Of a DNA stretch of 64,000 nt, positions 34,000 through 42,241 are shown in pieces (the first letter of the stretch is position 1; every line of letters begins with the position of its first letter). This stretch comes from Streptomyces seoulensis (GTDB lineage Bacteria; Actinomycetota; Actinomycetes; Streptomycetales; Streptomycetaceae), in assembly GCF_022846655.1 (NCBI RefSeq), contig NZ_AP025667.1, positions 3,137,001 through 3,201,000 on the forward strand, read 5' to 3'. The position numbers and the translations under genes are program-made. The notes below the pieces were generated by a model. That model worked only from the letters and a program-made list of their open reading frames with translations, had not been told where the DNA came from and did not search any database.

Positions 34000-34452
34000 T
34001 CAGCAGGGCCGGATGTGCCAGACCGGTGTCCAGGACGCCGTCCCGCTCTGCGGCGCCCGGCTGCTCCACCGCTCGGTGCCGTTCTCGTTGTAGAAGCGGG
34101 CCACGGTGCCGCTGGACTGGTTGTTGTTGAAGTAGCCGTCCCCGATGCCGTAGAAGTCGTAGTAGCCGCAGTAGTAGTAGTCGTAGAGCTTGCCGTTCCC
34201 GTCCTGGATGCACAGGTGCCCGGAGCCGCAGCTGATCGCGGCCGAGCGGGGAGCGGCGAACGTCACCGTGCCACCGGGCATGGTCGCCTTGTCTGCGGCG
34301 GTCTGCTTCTCGCCGGGGTGGGCGGCCAGGTAGCTGTCGACCTGGCCCTGGACTCCGGCCGCCGGCGCGGCCGACGCGCTGCCGGCCAGCAACTGGCTCC
34401 CCGCCAGCGCGACAGCGGCGGCCGTCACGGCAAGGACTTTGCGCAAGCTCAT
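34000..34452 (-). CDS. secreted peptidase-inhibitor-like protein (family I36, SMPI type)
   Basis: A 150-residue exported protein with a clear signal peptide (VLAVTAAAVALAGSQLLAGS, cleavage after ASA). The mature part has CGSGHLCIQDGNGKLYDYYY and FYNENGTERW, the crystallin-like Cys/Tyr/Asn-rich pattern of Streptomyces metalloproteinase inhibitors and related I36 proteins. Four Cys in the mature chain could form two disulfides. SMPI blocks thermolysin-type (M4) proteases such as the one at the left edge of this window, but that link is speculative; many I36-like proteins have no tested inhibitory activity. The ATG at 34452 has AGGGGGA upstream. Confidence 0.78.
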   Translation of the reverse strand: MSLRKVLAVTAAAVALAGSQLLAGSASAAPAAGVQGQVDSYLAAHPGEKQTAADKATMPGGTVTFAAPRSAAISCGSGHLCIQDGNGKLYDYYYCGYYDFYGIGDGYFNNNQSSGTVARFYNENGTERWSSRAPQSGTASWTPVWHIRPC

Positions 34453-34897
34453 GCTGAAATTCCCCCTGGTCCCGCACTCCGGCTGTCGCCATGGACGACG
34501 GCAGTCCCGGAGGCTTGATCCATCGTGCCGAGGGCGCGAGCCGCCCTTGAAGGGTTAATCAGGTCATTTGGTGCGCCGGGGGTTCCACCAGGGGCGTACG
34601 TGTACAGGAGCGAGCGGGTCTTTGCACCTCGAACCGTTTCGGCAGTGTGAACCCGGAAGTTGCTCCGCAAATCCGGGTGAACGACTCCCGCCCCCCTGTC
34701 ACCTCCCGTGCCTCACAACCGGCCTCCCCGGCTGACCGGTTGACGCCGTCGGCGCGGGGGAGGAGACGTGACGGACCCGAGGGCGGACCCGGCGGGAAGG
34801 GAAGCGGAATTGCCGGTGTGCCGCTGACCGGATCGTTCCGGGCGTGGCCCCGATCGTGTCTGTCGGGCGGGTGTCCGGCCAGGTCAGACTGGGGGAC
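34453..34897. other. 445-bp divergent intergenic region
   Basis: Between the inhibitor-like gene and the isochorismatase operon. A 7-bp inverted repeat, ACCCGGA/TCCGGGT (34651-34657 and 34672-34678), is the only clear structure. The part near 34555-34680 is less GC-rich than its surroundings and probably holds promoters; no gene is supported. Confidence 0.45.
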
Positions 34898-35437
34898 ATG
34901 AAGAGAGCGCTGATCGTCATCGATGTCCAGGAGTCCTTCCGTGCCCGGCCGCTGTGGGAGCGGATCAGCAACCCGGAGATCGCCGAGCCGGTGAACCGGC
35001 TGGTGCGTACCGCGCGGGACCAGGGGGACCTCGTGGTCTGGGTGCTGCACACCGAGCCCGGCAGCGGTGACGTGTTCGACCCGGAACTGGGGCACGTCCG
35101 CCTGCTGGCGGAGCTGGAGCAGCCGCTGCCCGGCGAGCCGGTGCTGCGCAAGACCTCGCACAACGCGTTCACCACCACCAACCTCCAGCAACTGCTGACC
35201 GAGGCGGGCGTGGGGGAGCTGTGGGTGTGCGGCATCCGCACCGAGCAGTGCGTGGAGACCACCGCCCGGCTCGGCAGCGACCTCGGGTACGACGTCGTCT
35301 TCGTCGCCGACGCCACCGCCACCGACCCGATCGGCGACCTCAGCGCCGAGGCGGTCATCGAACGCACCCAGGCCGTACTGCGCGACCGCTTCGCCCGCAT
35401 CGCCACCGTCGCCGAACTGGCGCCAGCGCGGGCATGA
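34898..35437 (+). CDS. isochorismatase-family cysteine hydrolase
   Basis: A 179-residue cytoplasmic hydrolase. The catalytic triad is Asp in ALIVIDVQESF, Lys in VLRKTSHNAFTT and Cys in GIRTEQCVETTARLG, so it is an amide-cleaving member (nicotinamidase, ureidosuccinate or carbamoylsarcosine hydrolase-like) rather than the Cys-less isochorismatase. The ATG at 34898 has GGGGG upstream. Its stop overlaps the start of the GlxA-type regulator gene (ATGA), so both are translated together; the regulator probably senses a metabolite made or removed by this enzyme. Confidence 0.85.
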   Translation: MKRALIVIDVQESFRARPLWERISNPEIAEPVNRLVRTARDQGDLVVWVLHTEPGSGDVFDPELGHVRLLAELEQPLPGEPVLRKTSHNAFTTTNLQQLLTEAGVGELWVCGIRTEQCVETTARLGSDLGYDVVFVADATATDPIGDLSAEAVIERTQAVLRDRFARIATVAELAPARA

Positions 35438-36369
35438 CCCGCGTCGTCTTCGTCCTGCTGCCCGGGGTCCACCTGCTCGACCTGGCCGGACCGGCCCAGG
35501 TCTTCTCCACCGCGGCGGACCTCGGGCAGCCGTACGCCCTCGACTACGTCGCCGGACAGCCGCAGGTCCTCAGTGCCCAGGGACTCCCGCTGACCGCCCG
35601 CACCCACTGGCCCGACCTCGGCCCCGACGACCTCGTCGTGGTACCCGGCTGGCGCGCCCGCACCCTGCGCACCGGCCCCGCGCTCACCCCCGGCACCCTC
35701 GACCGGCTGCGCGCCCACCACGCCAGCGGCGGCACCGTCGCCAGCGTGTGCGCCGGAGCCGAGGCCCTCGGCCGCGCCGGGCTGCTCGACGGCCGCCGCT
35801 GCACCACCCACCACCAGCTCCAGGACGAACTGGCCGCCCGCCACCCGGAGGCGACCGTCGTCAAGGACGTCCTGTTCACCACCGACGACCGGGTCGTCAC
35901 CTCGGCCGGCATCGCCAGCGGCATCGACCTCGCCCTGCACCTGCTCGCCGTACGACACGGCCCCGCCCTCGCCGCCCAGGTGGCGCGCGAGATGGTGATC
36001 TACGCCCGCCGCAACGGCGGCGAACCCCAGGCCAGCGCCATGCTCCGGCACCGCGGCCACCTTGACGACACGACCCACCGGGTCCAGGACCTCATCGACA
36101 CCCGCTACGCCGAGCCGCTGCCCCTGGCCCGCCTCGCCGCCCACGCCGGCGTCAGCGCCCGTACCCTGACCCGGCTGTTCACCAGGGCCACCGGCGGCCT
36201 CACCCCGCTGCGCTACCAGCAGGCGCTCCGGCTCGAACGCGCCGAACACCTCGTCAGCCATGGCGCGACCGCCGAGTCCGCGGCCCGGGAGGTCGGCTTC
36301 GAGGACGCCCGTATGCTCCGCCGTCTCAGACGGGAGGCGGCCGGCCACTCGGCCGAATCGCCCCGCTGA
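35434..36369 (+). CDS. GlxA-type regulator: DJ-1/PfpI domain fused to AraC HTH
   Basis: A 311-residue transcription factor. Residues 1-170 form a DJ-1/PfpI-like sensor (VVFVLLPGVHLLDLAGPAQV, GGTVASVCAGAEALGRAGLL, with the nucleophile-elbow Cys in VCAGA). Residues 205-305 form an AraC double HTH: LPLARLAAHAGVSARTLTRL and RAEHLVSHGATAESAAREVG, ending in FEDARMLRRLRR. Such proteins respond to small amides, amino acids or quaternary amines. The ATG overlaps the upstream stop by 4 bp, so it works with the isochorismatase-type hydrolase. A sugar porter follows 81 bp downstream and may be under its control. Confidence 0.88.
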   Translation: MTRVVFVLLPGVHLLDLAGPAQVFSTAADLGQPYALDYVAGQPQVLSAQGLPLTARTHWPDLGPDDLVVVPGWRARTLRTGPALTPGTLDRLRAHHASGGTVASVCAGAEALGRAGLLDGRRCTTHHQLQDELAARHPEATVVKDVLFTTDDRVVTSAGIASGIDLALHLLAVRHGPALAAQVAREMVIYARRNGGEPQASAMLRHRGHLDDTTHRVQDLIDTRYAEPLPLARLAAHAGVSARTLTRLFTRATGGLTPLRYQQALRLERAEHLVSHGATAESAAREVGFEDARMLRRLRREAAGHSAESPR

Positions 36370-36450
36370 AGCGAGCCGTCCGGGCTGCGGGACCCCTTGC
36401 GACGTACGGTTTCGACCGGCGGGAACGGTCGACGTCGCCTCGGAGGAACC

Positions 36451-37863
36451 ATGACGCAAGCCGCGGGCCAGGCGCCCCGCACCAAGGGCCTGAACGGTCA
36501 CATGCTGATGGCGGCCGTGGTGTCCGCGATCAGCGGCCTGCTGTACGGCTACGACACGGGCATCATCTCCGGCGCGCTGCTCCAGATCTCCGAGGAGTTC
36601 CACATCGGGAACACCATGAAGGAGTCCATCGCCGCCGGAATCCTGCTGGGCGCCGTCATCGGCTCCCTGAGCTGCAGCCTCCTGTGCGAGCGCTTCGGCC
36701 GGCACCGCACCATTCTGCTGATCTGCTGTGTGTTCATCGCGGGCAGTCTGACCTGCGCGGTCGCCCCCTCCGCCGTCGGCCTGGCCCTCGCCCGCGTACT
36801 GCTGGGGTTCGCGGTCGGCGGCGCCACCCAGACGGTGCCGATGTACGTGGCCGAGCTGGCTCCCAAGTCGATCCGGGGGCGGCTGGTGCTCTGCTTCCAG
36901 CTCGCCATCGGCGTCGGCATCGTCATCGCCACGATCGTCGGCGCGAGCGAGGCGGTGTCCTGGCGGGTGTCGATCGGCGCGGCCGCCGCACCGGCGCTGG
37001 TGATGCTGCTGGGCCAGTTGCGGCTGCCCGAGAGCCCCCGGTGGCTGATCCTGCGCAAGGGCGACGTGGAGGGGGCGGAGGAGGTGCTGAAGGAGGTACG
37101 CCCCGAGGGGTACGACATCCGCTCCGAGCTGGACGAGATCACGGCCCTGGCCCGCCGTCAGCAGCGCACCGACCGGAGTCATCAGGGCTGGCGCGGGCTG
37201 CGGCAGGCGTGGGTGCGTCCGGCGCTGGTCGTCGGCTGCGGCATCGCCGTCTTCACGCAGCTCTCCGGCATCGAGATGATCATCTACTACGCCCCGACCA
37301 TCCTCACCGACAACGGCTTCTCCCGGTCCGACGCGCTCCGGGTCAGCGTCGCCCTCGGTGTGGTCTACCTGGTGATGATGATCGTCGGCCTGTGGATCGT
37401 GGACAAGGTCGGCCGCCGCAGGCTCACTCTCGTGATGGTGCCCGGCGCGGCCGTCAGCCTGTTCGTCCTCGGCGGCTTCTACATCACCGGCCACGGCACC
37501 CGTGCCTACATCCCGGCCATCGTGGCCTGTCTGCTGGCCTTCATGTTCTTCAACGCCGGCGGTCTCCAGCTCATGGGCTGGCTCACCGGGTCCGAGATCT
37601 ACCCCCTGTCGGTGCGTGCCGCCGCCACCAGCGTGCAGTCGGCCACCCTGTGGAGCACCAACCTGCTGATCACCCTCACCCTGCTCACCATGATCAGCGC
37701 CTTCGGCGTGGGCCAGGTGTTCTGGATCTACGCCTTCTTCAACGTCGCCGCCTGGCTGTTCGTGTGGTGGAAGATGCCGGAACTCACCGGCCACAGCCTC
37801 GAGGACATCGAACAGCATCTGAAGGACCACGAGTTCGAGCCGGAGGACTTCGCCCGCTCCTGA
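36451..37863 (+). CDS. MFS sugar porter family transporter
   Basis: A 470-residue, 12-helix permease. Sugar-porter signatures are GYDTGIISGALL in helix 1, ERFGRHRTI in loop 2-3, PMYVAELAPKSIRGRL after helix 4, LPESPRWLILRKGD at the central loop, QLSGIEMIIYYAPTI in helix 7 and DKVGRRRLTL in loop 8-9. The C-terminal loop after helix 12 is PELTGHSLEDIEQHL (PETKGxxLE-like). It probably imports a monosaccharide or inositol with protons. The ATG at 36451 has GGAGGA upstream. It is convergent with the anti-sigma kinase gene, with 7 bp between them. Confidence 0.9.
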   Translation: MTQAAGQAPRTKGLNGHMLMAAVVSAISGLLYGYDTGIISGALLQISEEFHIGNTMKESIAAGILLGAVIGSLSCSLLCERFGRHRTILLICCVFIAGSLTCAVAPSAVGLALARVLLGFAVGGATQTVPMYVAELAPKSIRGRLVLCFQLAIGVGIVIATIVGASEAVSWRVSIGAAAAPALVMLLGQLRLPESPRWLILRKGDVEGAEEVLKEVRPEGYDIRSELDEITALARRQQRTDRSHQGWRGLRQAWVRPALVVGCGIAVFTQLSGIEMIIYYAPTILTDNGFSRSDALRVSVALGVVYLVMMIVGLWIVDKVGRRRLTLVMVPGAAVSLFVLGGFYITGHGTRAYIPAIVACLLAFMFFNAGGLQLMGWLTGSEIYPLSVRAAATSVQSATLWSTNLLITLTLLTMISAFGVGQVFWIYAFFNVAAWLFVWWKMPELTGHSLEDIEQHLKDHEFEPEDFARS

Positions 37864-37870
37864 GCGGCCC

Positions 37871-38296
37871 TCAACGCGACGGCCGGAAGCAGGCGGTGAC
37901 CTCCTTGCCGCGCGGGCACGGGTAGGCCCCCCAACTGTCGGCCAGAGCGTCCACCAGGATCATGCCCCGGCCGCCGGTGGAGCCGCTGGTCGGCCGGCGC
38001 TGCTCGGGCAGCTCCGGCGAGGCGTCGTGCACGGTGACATGCAGACACTCGCTGTCCCAGGTCAGTACGAGCTGCGCGGTGGCCCGGGCGTGGACATGCG
38101 CGTTGGTGACCAGCTCGGACACGGTCAGCAGTACCGCGTCCACGGTCTCCGGCGCGCTCCGCGCCCAGCCCAGCGTCTCCACATGCCCGCGCGTCCAGTC
38201 CCGCGCCGCCTTCACCCCGCTGCTGACGGGCAACGACCGCGCCCATCCCACGGCTCGCAAAGAGGATTCACCCGGAGAAGTTCCGTCCACGTTCAT
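37871..38296 (-). CDS. HATPase_c anti-sigma/serine kinase-like protein
   Basis: A 141-residue GHKL-fold ATPase like the one at 23726. The N-box is LLTVSELVTNAHVHA, G1 is VTVHDASPELPEQR and the ATP lid is TGGRGMILVDALADSWG. Streptomyces genomes contain many such orphan genes of the RsbW-like type; partners are usually elsewhere. The ATG at 38296 begins MNVDGTSPGESSLR; longer frames run through the divergent SDR promoter. The position of the Trp near the end (ADSWGAYPCPRGKEV) is typical of this subgroup. Confidence 0.82.
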   Translation of the reverse strand: MNVDGTSPGESSLRAVGWARSLPVSSGVKAARDWTRGHVETLGWARSAPETVDAVLLTVSELVTNAHVHARATAQLVLTWDSECLHVTVHDASPELPEQRRPTSGSTGGRGMILVDALADSWGAYPCPRGKEVTACFRPSR

Positions 38297-38404
38297 GACA
38301 TCCGCCTTCCCCGCGATCGGCCCGGCACCCGCCCGGGCGGTTGACTTCGTGAGCACTCCAAGTGATGGGGTCACCGGTGTCCACGAACATCGAGGGAGAT
38401 GACC

Positions 38405-39106
38405 ATGAACGACTCTCCGGTCGCGCTCATCACGGGCGGCGGCAGCGGCATCGGCGCGGCCGTCGCCCGGCAACTGCTGGACGCGGGCCACCGGGTCACC
38501 GTCACCGGACGCGGCAAGGACCGGCTCCGGGAGTTCGCCGAGAGTGTGGGCGAGCCCGGGGAACTGCTGACCGTACCCGGCAGCGCGTCCTCCTACGACG
38601 ACGTCCGGGACGCCGTGGACCGCACGCTCGAGACGTACGGCCGGCTGGACACGGTCATCGCCAACGCCGGTGTCGCCACGCACGACTCCGTCGCCGAGGG
38701 TGACCCGTCGGGCTGGAGCGAGATGGTCCTGACGAACGTCCTCGGTCCGGCCCTCCTCGTCCGGGCCTCCGTCGACGCGCTCAAGGAGACCCGCGGCCGG
38801 ATCGTCCTCATCGGCAGCGTCGCCGGGTTCGTGAACACCCCGGGCAACCTCTACGGGGCGACCAAGTGGGCCGTCACCGGCCTCGCCGAGAACACCCGGC
38901 GCCAGGTCACCGAGTACGGCATCGGCGTGACCCTGGTCGCCCCCGGCCGGGTGGAGACCCCGTTCTGGGACGGCTACGGCAGCCTGCCGCCGGGGCCGCT
39001 GCTGACCGCCGGCCAGATCGCCGACTCGGTGGTCTGGGCGATCCGGCAGCCGGCCGGGGTCGACGTCAACACCGTCGTCGTACGGCCGCTGGGGCAGCCC
39101 AACTGA
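38405..39106 (+). CDS. short-chain dehydrogenase/reductase (SDR)
   Basis: A 233-residue NAD(P)-dependent oxidoreductase with the classical SDR set: cofactor motif ITGGGSGIGAAVARQL, structural NAGVATHDSV, catalytic Ser in VLIGSVAGFVN and YxxxK in YGATKWAVTGLAEN. After the active site it has VAPGRVETPFWDGYGSLP. The Arg in VTGRGKDRLREF soon after strand 2 favours NADP. The ATG at 38405 lies 6 nt after GGGAG; the ATG two codons earlier is too close. The substrate is unknown. A bidirectional terminator follows. Confidence 0.9.
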   Translation: MNDSPVALITGGGSGIGAAVARQLLDAGHRVTVTGRGKDRLREFAESVGEPGELLTVPGSASSYDDVRDAVDRTLETYGRLDTVIANAGVATHDSVAEGDPSGWSEMVLTNVLGPALLVRASVDALKETRGRIVLIGSVAGFVNTPGNLYGATKWAVTGLAENTRRQVTEYGIGVTLVAPGRVETPFWDGYGSLPPGPLLTAGQIADSVVWAIRQPAGVDVNTVVVRPLGQPN

Positions 39107-39125
39107 CCCGCCGCGGGCGACGAAA

Positions 39126-39164
39126 CGGGCCCTGGCCGGGAGAGTTCCGCCCGGCCGGGGCCCG
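39126..39164. terminator. bidirectional terminator hairpin
   Basis: A 15-bp stem with one G-U pair (39126-39140 with 39150-39164) lies between the convergent SDR and DUF3618 genes. Confidence 0.85.
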
Positions 39165-39182
39165 CTTCACACCGCGGACGCG

Positions 39183-39566
39183 TCAGCGCCGCTTCCGGCG
39201 GCTCAGCAGCGTCAGCGCGAGCACCGCGACCGCACCGGCGACCAGGAGCCCCCGCTTGTCGCGGACCTGCTCGGGAGCGCGGTCCTGCCAGAGCTGCTCG
39301 GCCTGCCCGGCCTTGGCCCGCACCTGCGTCGCCGCCGTGGCGGCCTTGTCCTTGACCGGGTCGGGCAGCTTCTCCCGCAGCTTCTGCGCGGTCTCGGCGG
39401 TCTGCACCTTGAGCTCGGCCGCCTTCTGCTGGGCACGCGCCTTGACGTCGGCCTTGTCGGTCAGCGCCTCCACGGTCTCCCCGAGCTCGTGGCGGGTCCG
39501 CTCGACCTGTTCCCGCAGCTCCTGCGGGCTCGCGGAGGCGGACTCCTCGAAGGGCTGCTGTGTCAT
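39183..39566 (-). CDS. DUF3618 domain-containing membrane protein
   Basis: A 127-residue protein with a long helical N-terminus starting SPQELREQVERTRHELGETV, the DUF3618 signature, a helical Ala/Lys-rich middle, then one C-terminal membrane helix (GLLVAGAVAVLALTLL) and the positive tail SRRKRR. Its topology is a cytoplasmic coiled coil on a tail anchor. Its start overlaps the holin-X gene's stop by 4 bp. The same pair is common in Streptomyces; its role is thought to be envelope or stress related but is not established. Confidence 0.87.
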   Translation of the reverse strand: MTQQPFEESASASPQELREQVERTRHELGETVEALTDKADVKARAQQKAAELKVQTAETAQKLREKLPDPVKDKAATAATQVRAKAGQAEQLWQDRAPEQVRDKRGLLVAGAVAVLALTLLSRRKRR

Positions 39567-39979
39567 CGCTTGGCACTCTCCTTGATCTCGGCCACATCGG
39601 CCTTCACACTGTCGATGGTCTGCTCCGGAGCGGGCGGGGCGGCCATGCCGACCTCCTTCTTGCCGGTCAGGGCGAGGACCGCCGTGACCGCGCCGAGGAC
39701 GCCGGTGACGATGAGCGCGGCGGCCCAGACCGGAAGCGGTACGGCCAGGCCGGCGATCGCCGTGGCCACCAGGGCCTGGAGCGTGAGGAAACCGGTGAGC
39801 CCGGCTCCTCCGAACAGCGAGCCGCCCTTGCCGTAGCGCTTGCCCTTCTCCTTCATCTCCGCCTGGGCAAGACGGAGTTCGCCCCGCACCAGCTCGGTGA
39901 GCTGCTGCGAGGCGCGTTGCACCAGTTCACCGACCGGCTCCTCACGGCCCAGTGCCGGTTCACGGTCGGGTTCGAACAT
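39563..39979 (-). CDS. phage holin family protein (actinobacterial holin-X, PF07332 type)
   Basis: A 138-residue protein with an amphipathic N-terminus (VQRASQQLTELVRGELRLAQ) followed by two membrane helices (FLTLQALVATAIAGLAVPLP, AALIVTGVLGAVTAVLAL) and a short tail. The phrase LTELVRGELRLAQAEMKEKG is the hallmark of this chromosomal family, which is not of phage origin here. ATG 39979 or 39985 could be the start; AGGAGG lies upstream of both. Downstream is DUF3618, translationally coupled by a 4-bp overlap. Confidence 0.85.
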   Translation of the reverse strand: MFEPDREPALGREEPVGELVQRASQQLTELVRGELRLAQAEMKEKGKRYGKGGSLFGGAGLTGFLTLQALVATAIAGLAVPLPVWAAALIVTGVLGAVTAVLALTGKKEVGMAAPPAPEQTIDSVKADVAEIKESAKR

Positions 39980-40109
39980 GACCATCACCCCTCCTGCGTA
40001 TCCGGCAGTCCGGATGCCCCGCATACGCGGAGGGACGCCTGCCCCGGCCCTGTTCCACAGGGCCCTCACACGGAGGGCACCGACATGGACGAGGCCGGGG
40101 CGTCAGGAG

Positions 40110-41135
40110 TCACGGCTGTGGCCAGCGGTCCGCCTCGCGGGGTGCCGGCTCGTCCGTCTCGAAGGCGGTGGCCGGGCCGGTGGGGTCGAGGATCTCGTCG
40201 CCGAACAGGTCCTGCAGCCAGTTCGTCTGGTAGACGGTGTCGAGGTAGCGCTCGCCGAGGTCCGGCGCGATGGCCACCGCCGTCAGGTCGCGGGTGTCGT
40301 GGCGGGCCAGCCAGTTCGCCGCGCCGCTGACCACCGTGCCCGTCGACCCGCCGAACAGGAAACCCCGCCGGGCCATCCGGTGGCAGGCGCGGATGGTCTC
40401 CGCCTCCTCCACCCGGATGACCTCGTCGACGTAGGACTCGTCGAGCAGCGGCGGCCGCATGCTCATGCCGAGGCCGGGGATCATCCGGCGGCCCGGTTCC
40501 CCGCCGAACGCGACCGAGCCCACGCTGTCCACCGCGACGATCCGCACCGGCCGGTGCCATTCGCGGAAGTAGCGGGCGCACCCCATGAGCGTCCCCGCGG
40601 TGCCCGTGCCGACGAACAGCACGTCCAGGCTGGGGAACTGACGGGCGATCTGCTGCGCGGTCGTGCGGTAGTGGGCCTGCCAGTTGCCGGGGTTGGTGTA
40701 CTGACTGAGCCACACGTACCGGTCGTCGGAGGCGCACAGCGAGCGGACGTACTCGATCCGCGTGCCCAGGAACCCGCCGTTCTCGTCCAGGTCGGCCACG
40801 ATGTGCACCTGGCTGCCGAGGGCCTCCATCAGCAGCCGGGTCGACAGGTTGCAGCGCGAGTCCGTCACGCACAGGAACTGGTAGCCCTTGCTCGCGGCGA
40901 TCATGCTGAGCGCCACGCCGAGATTCCCGGACGAGGACTCGACGATGACGGAGTCCGGCTTGAGGATGCCCTCCCGCTCGGCGCCCTCCACCATCTCGTT
41001 CGCGGCCTTCAGCTTGATGGAGCCGGCGAAGTTGAAGCCCTCGCACTTCAGGTAGAGGGGACATCCGAGGATCGACTTGAGGTCGACGAAGAGATGGCCT
41101 TCGTTGAAGTCATGGGGAGCGGATATGACGGGCAC
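40110..41135 (-). CDS. sbnA: SbnA-like 2,3-diaminopropionate biosynthesis enzyme (PLP-dependent)
   Basis: A 341-residue cysteine-synthase-fold enzyme. In staphyloferrin B biosynthesis SbnA joins O-phospho-L-serine and glutamate to give N-(1-amino-1-carboxy-2-ethyl)-glutamate, the precursor of L-Dap. The PLP Lys is in NFAGSIKLKAANEMV, the Asn/Ser loop is VIVESSSGNLGVALS, the phosphate-binding Gly loop is FVGTGTAGTLMGCARYF and the C-terminal Ser is in LFGGSTGTVVSGAANW. The sequence VWLSQYTNPGNWQAHYRTTA matches SbnA rather than CysK/CysM. The GTG at 41135 has AGGAGG upstream. It is the last gene of the five-gene operon, 35 bp after sbnB. Confidence 0.9.
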   Translation of the reverse strand: MPVISAPHDFNEGHLFVDLKSILGCPLYLKCEGFNFAGSIKLKAANEMVEGAEREGILKPDSVIVESSSGNLGVALSMIAASKGYQFLCVTDSRCNLSTRLLMEALGSQVHIVADLDENGGFLGTRIEYVRSLCASDDRYVWLSQYTNPGNWQAHYRTTAQQIARQFPSLDVLFVGTGTAGTLMGCARYFREWHRPVRIVAVDSVGSVAFGGEPGRRMIPGLGMSMRPPLLDESYVDEVIRVEEAETIRACHRMARRGFLFGGSTGTVVSGAANWLARHDTRDLTAVAIAPDLGERYLDTVYQTNWLQDLFGDEILDPTGPATAFETDEPAPREADRWPQP

Positions 41136-41170
41136 GATGGGCCTCCTGGTGCCGGGGAAGGGCAGCGCTG

Positions 41171-42241
41171 TCAGCCGTACCGGCGCAGGTCGTGGAAGAA
41201 GTTGTCGATGACGCCGAGGTTTCCCGCCCTGGCCGTCTCGTCGTGGACGTACTTGCCGACGGCGAGGTCGAGGACGCCCAGCCCGAAGGGCGAGAAGACG
41301 ATCGGCCGGTCGGGCGGTGGAGCGGAGCGGCCGAGCATCACGTCGTAGAGCGTGCCGTTGAGGAAGTCCCGGTTCCCGGTGCGCTGTTCGACCAGGTGCG
41401 GCGAGGTGTCGGCCTTGAGGCAGTGCTCCACGTCGTCGACGAAGTTCGCCGATGCCATGAGGACTTCCGGGGCCAGGTCGCGCAGTGAGACGTGCAGGAC
41501 CAGGGGGTTGTGGGAGAACAGGGAGGCGTCGGTGACGTGGGGAGCTCCCGCGACGGTGGCGAAGACGACCAGGTCGCTGGAGCGGATGAGGTCCGCGGCG
41601 GTGTCGTGCACCGTGACCTCGGCGCTCGTCCCGCTCTGCCGCAGGTAGTCGCGGAACCCGGCGGCGCTGTCCGCGGCCGTGTCGTGCACGCCGACCGTCT
41701 CGAACTCCCAGCCGGTGCCCGCGAGGAAGGTGTGGATGTAGCGGGCGATCAGCCCGGTGCCGAAGAACCCGACGCGGGTCGGGCGCGGCCGGGAGCGGCT
41801 GAACCAGTCGGCGGCCAGCGCGGCGGACGCCGCCGTCCTGGTCGCGCTGATGATGGAGCTCTCCAGACAGGCGAACGGGTAGCCGGTCTCGGGGTCGTTG
41901 AGGATCAGGACCGCCGAGGCGCGGGGGAGCCCGGAGCGCACGTTGTCCGGGAAGCTGGAGATCCACTTGACGCCGTCGACCCCCATGGAGCCGCCGATCG
42001 ACGCCGGCAGCGCGATGATCCGCGAGCTGGGCCGGTCGGGGAACCGCAGGAAGTAGGACGGCGGGTTGACCGAGTCACCGGCGCCGTGCAACCGGTAGGT
42101 CGCCTCGACCAGTTCCACGATCTCCTTCTCGCGCCCGGCGAGAGCCTTGTGCACCTGCTCACCGGAGATCACCGCGAACGACGGCGACGGAGCCGCCTCG
42201 GGTGCGGCCGGCTGTGCGGGGGTGGGCAACAGATCGGTCAT
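41171..42241 (-). CDS. sbnB: SbnB-like 2,3-diaminopropionate biosynthesis enzyme (ornithine cyclodeaminase fold)
   Basis: A 356-residue NAD-dependent dehydrogenase of the ornithine cyclodeaminase/mu-crystallin family. SbnB oxidises the SbnA product to release L-2,3-diaminopropionate and 2-oxoglutarate. The cofactor fold is at TRVGFFGTGLIARYIHTFLA; MGVDGVKWISSFPDNV and LNDPETGYPFACLESSIISA are typical of the SbnB branch. The start overlaps the stop of the oxygenase gene (ATGA, 4 bp), so they are coupled. With SbnA it makes a complete two-enzyme Dap route, and the released 2-oxoglutarate is also the co-substrate of the neighbouring oxygenase. Confidence 0.92.
   Translation of the reverse strand: MTDLLPTPAQPAAPEAAPSPSFAVISGEQVHKALAGREKEIVELVEATYRLHGAGDSVNPPSYFLRFPDRPSSRIIALPASIGGSMGVDGVKWISSFPDNVRSGLPRASAVLILNDPETGYPFACLESSIISATRTAASAALAADWFSRSRPRPTRVGFFGTGLIARYIHTFLAGTGWEFETVGVHDTAADSAAGFRDYLRQSGTSAEVTVHDTAADLIRSSDLVVFATVAGAPHVTDASLFSHNPLVLHVSLRDLAPEVLMASANFVDDVEHCLKADTSPHLVEQRTGNRDFLNGTLYDVMLGRSAPPPDRPIVFSPFGLGVLDLAVGKYVHDETARAGNLGVIDNFFHDLRRYG

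Noticed and set aside
34699..37830. A minus-strand open frame of more than 1000 codons
   Set aside because: It is the shadow of the isochorismatase, GlxA regulator and sugar porter genes. Its translation is low-complexity Gly/Val/His/Asp sequence, typical of antisense frames in GC-rich DNA.
39563..39979. Holin annotation as evidence of prophage
   Set aside because: No phage structural, integrase or lysin genes are present; this holin-X family is a normal chromosomal family in actinobacteria and is paired with DUF3618.
40110..42241. sbnA and sbnB taken as part of a siderophore (staphyloferrin B-like) cluster
   Set aside because: No NIS synthetases (IucA/IucC type), citrate synthase or siderophore uptake genes are nearby, and no clear iron box precedes the operon, so the Dap is more likely used by the adjacent synthetase.
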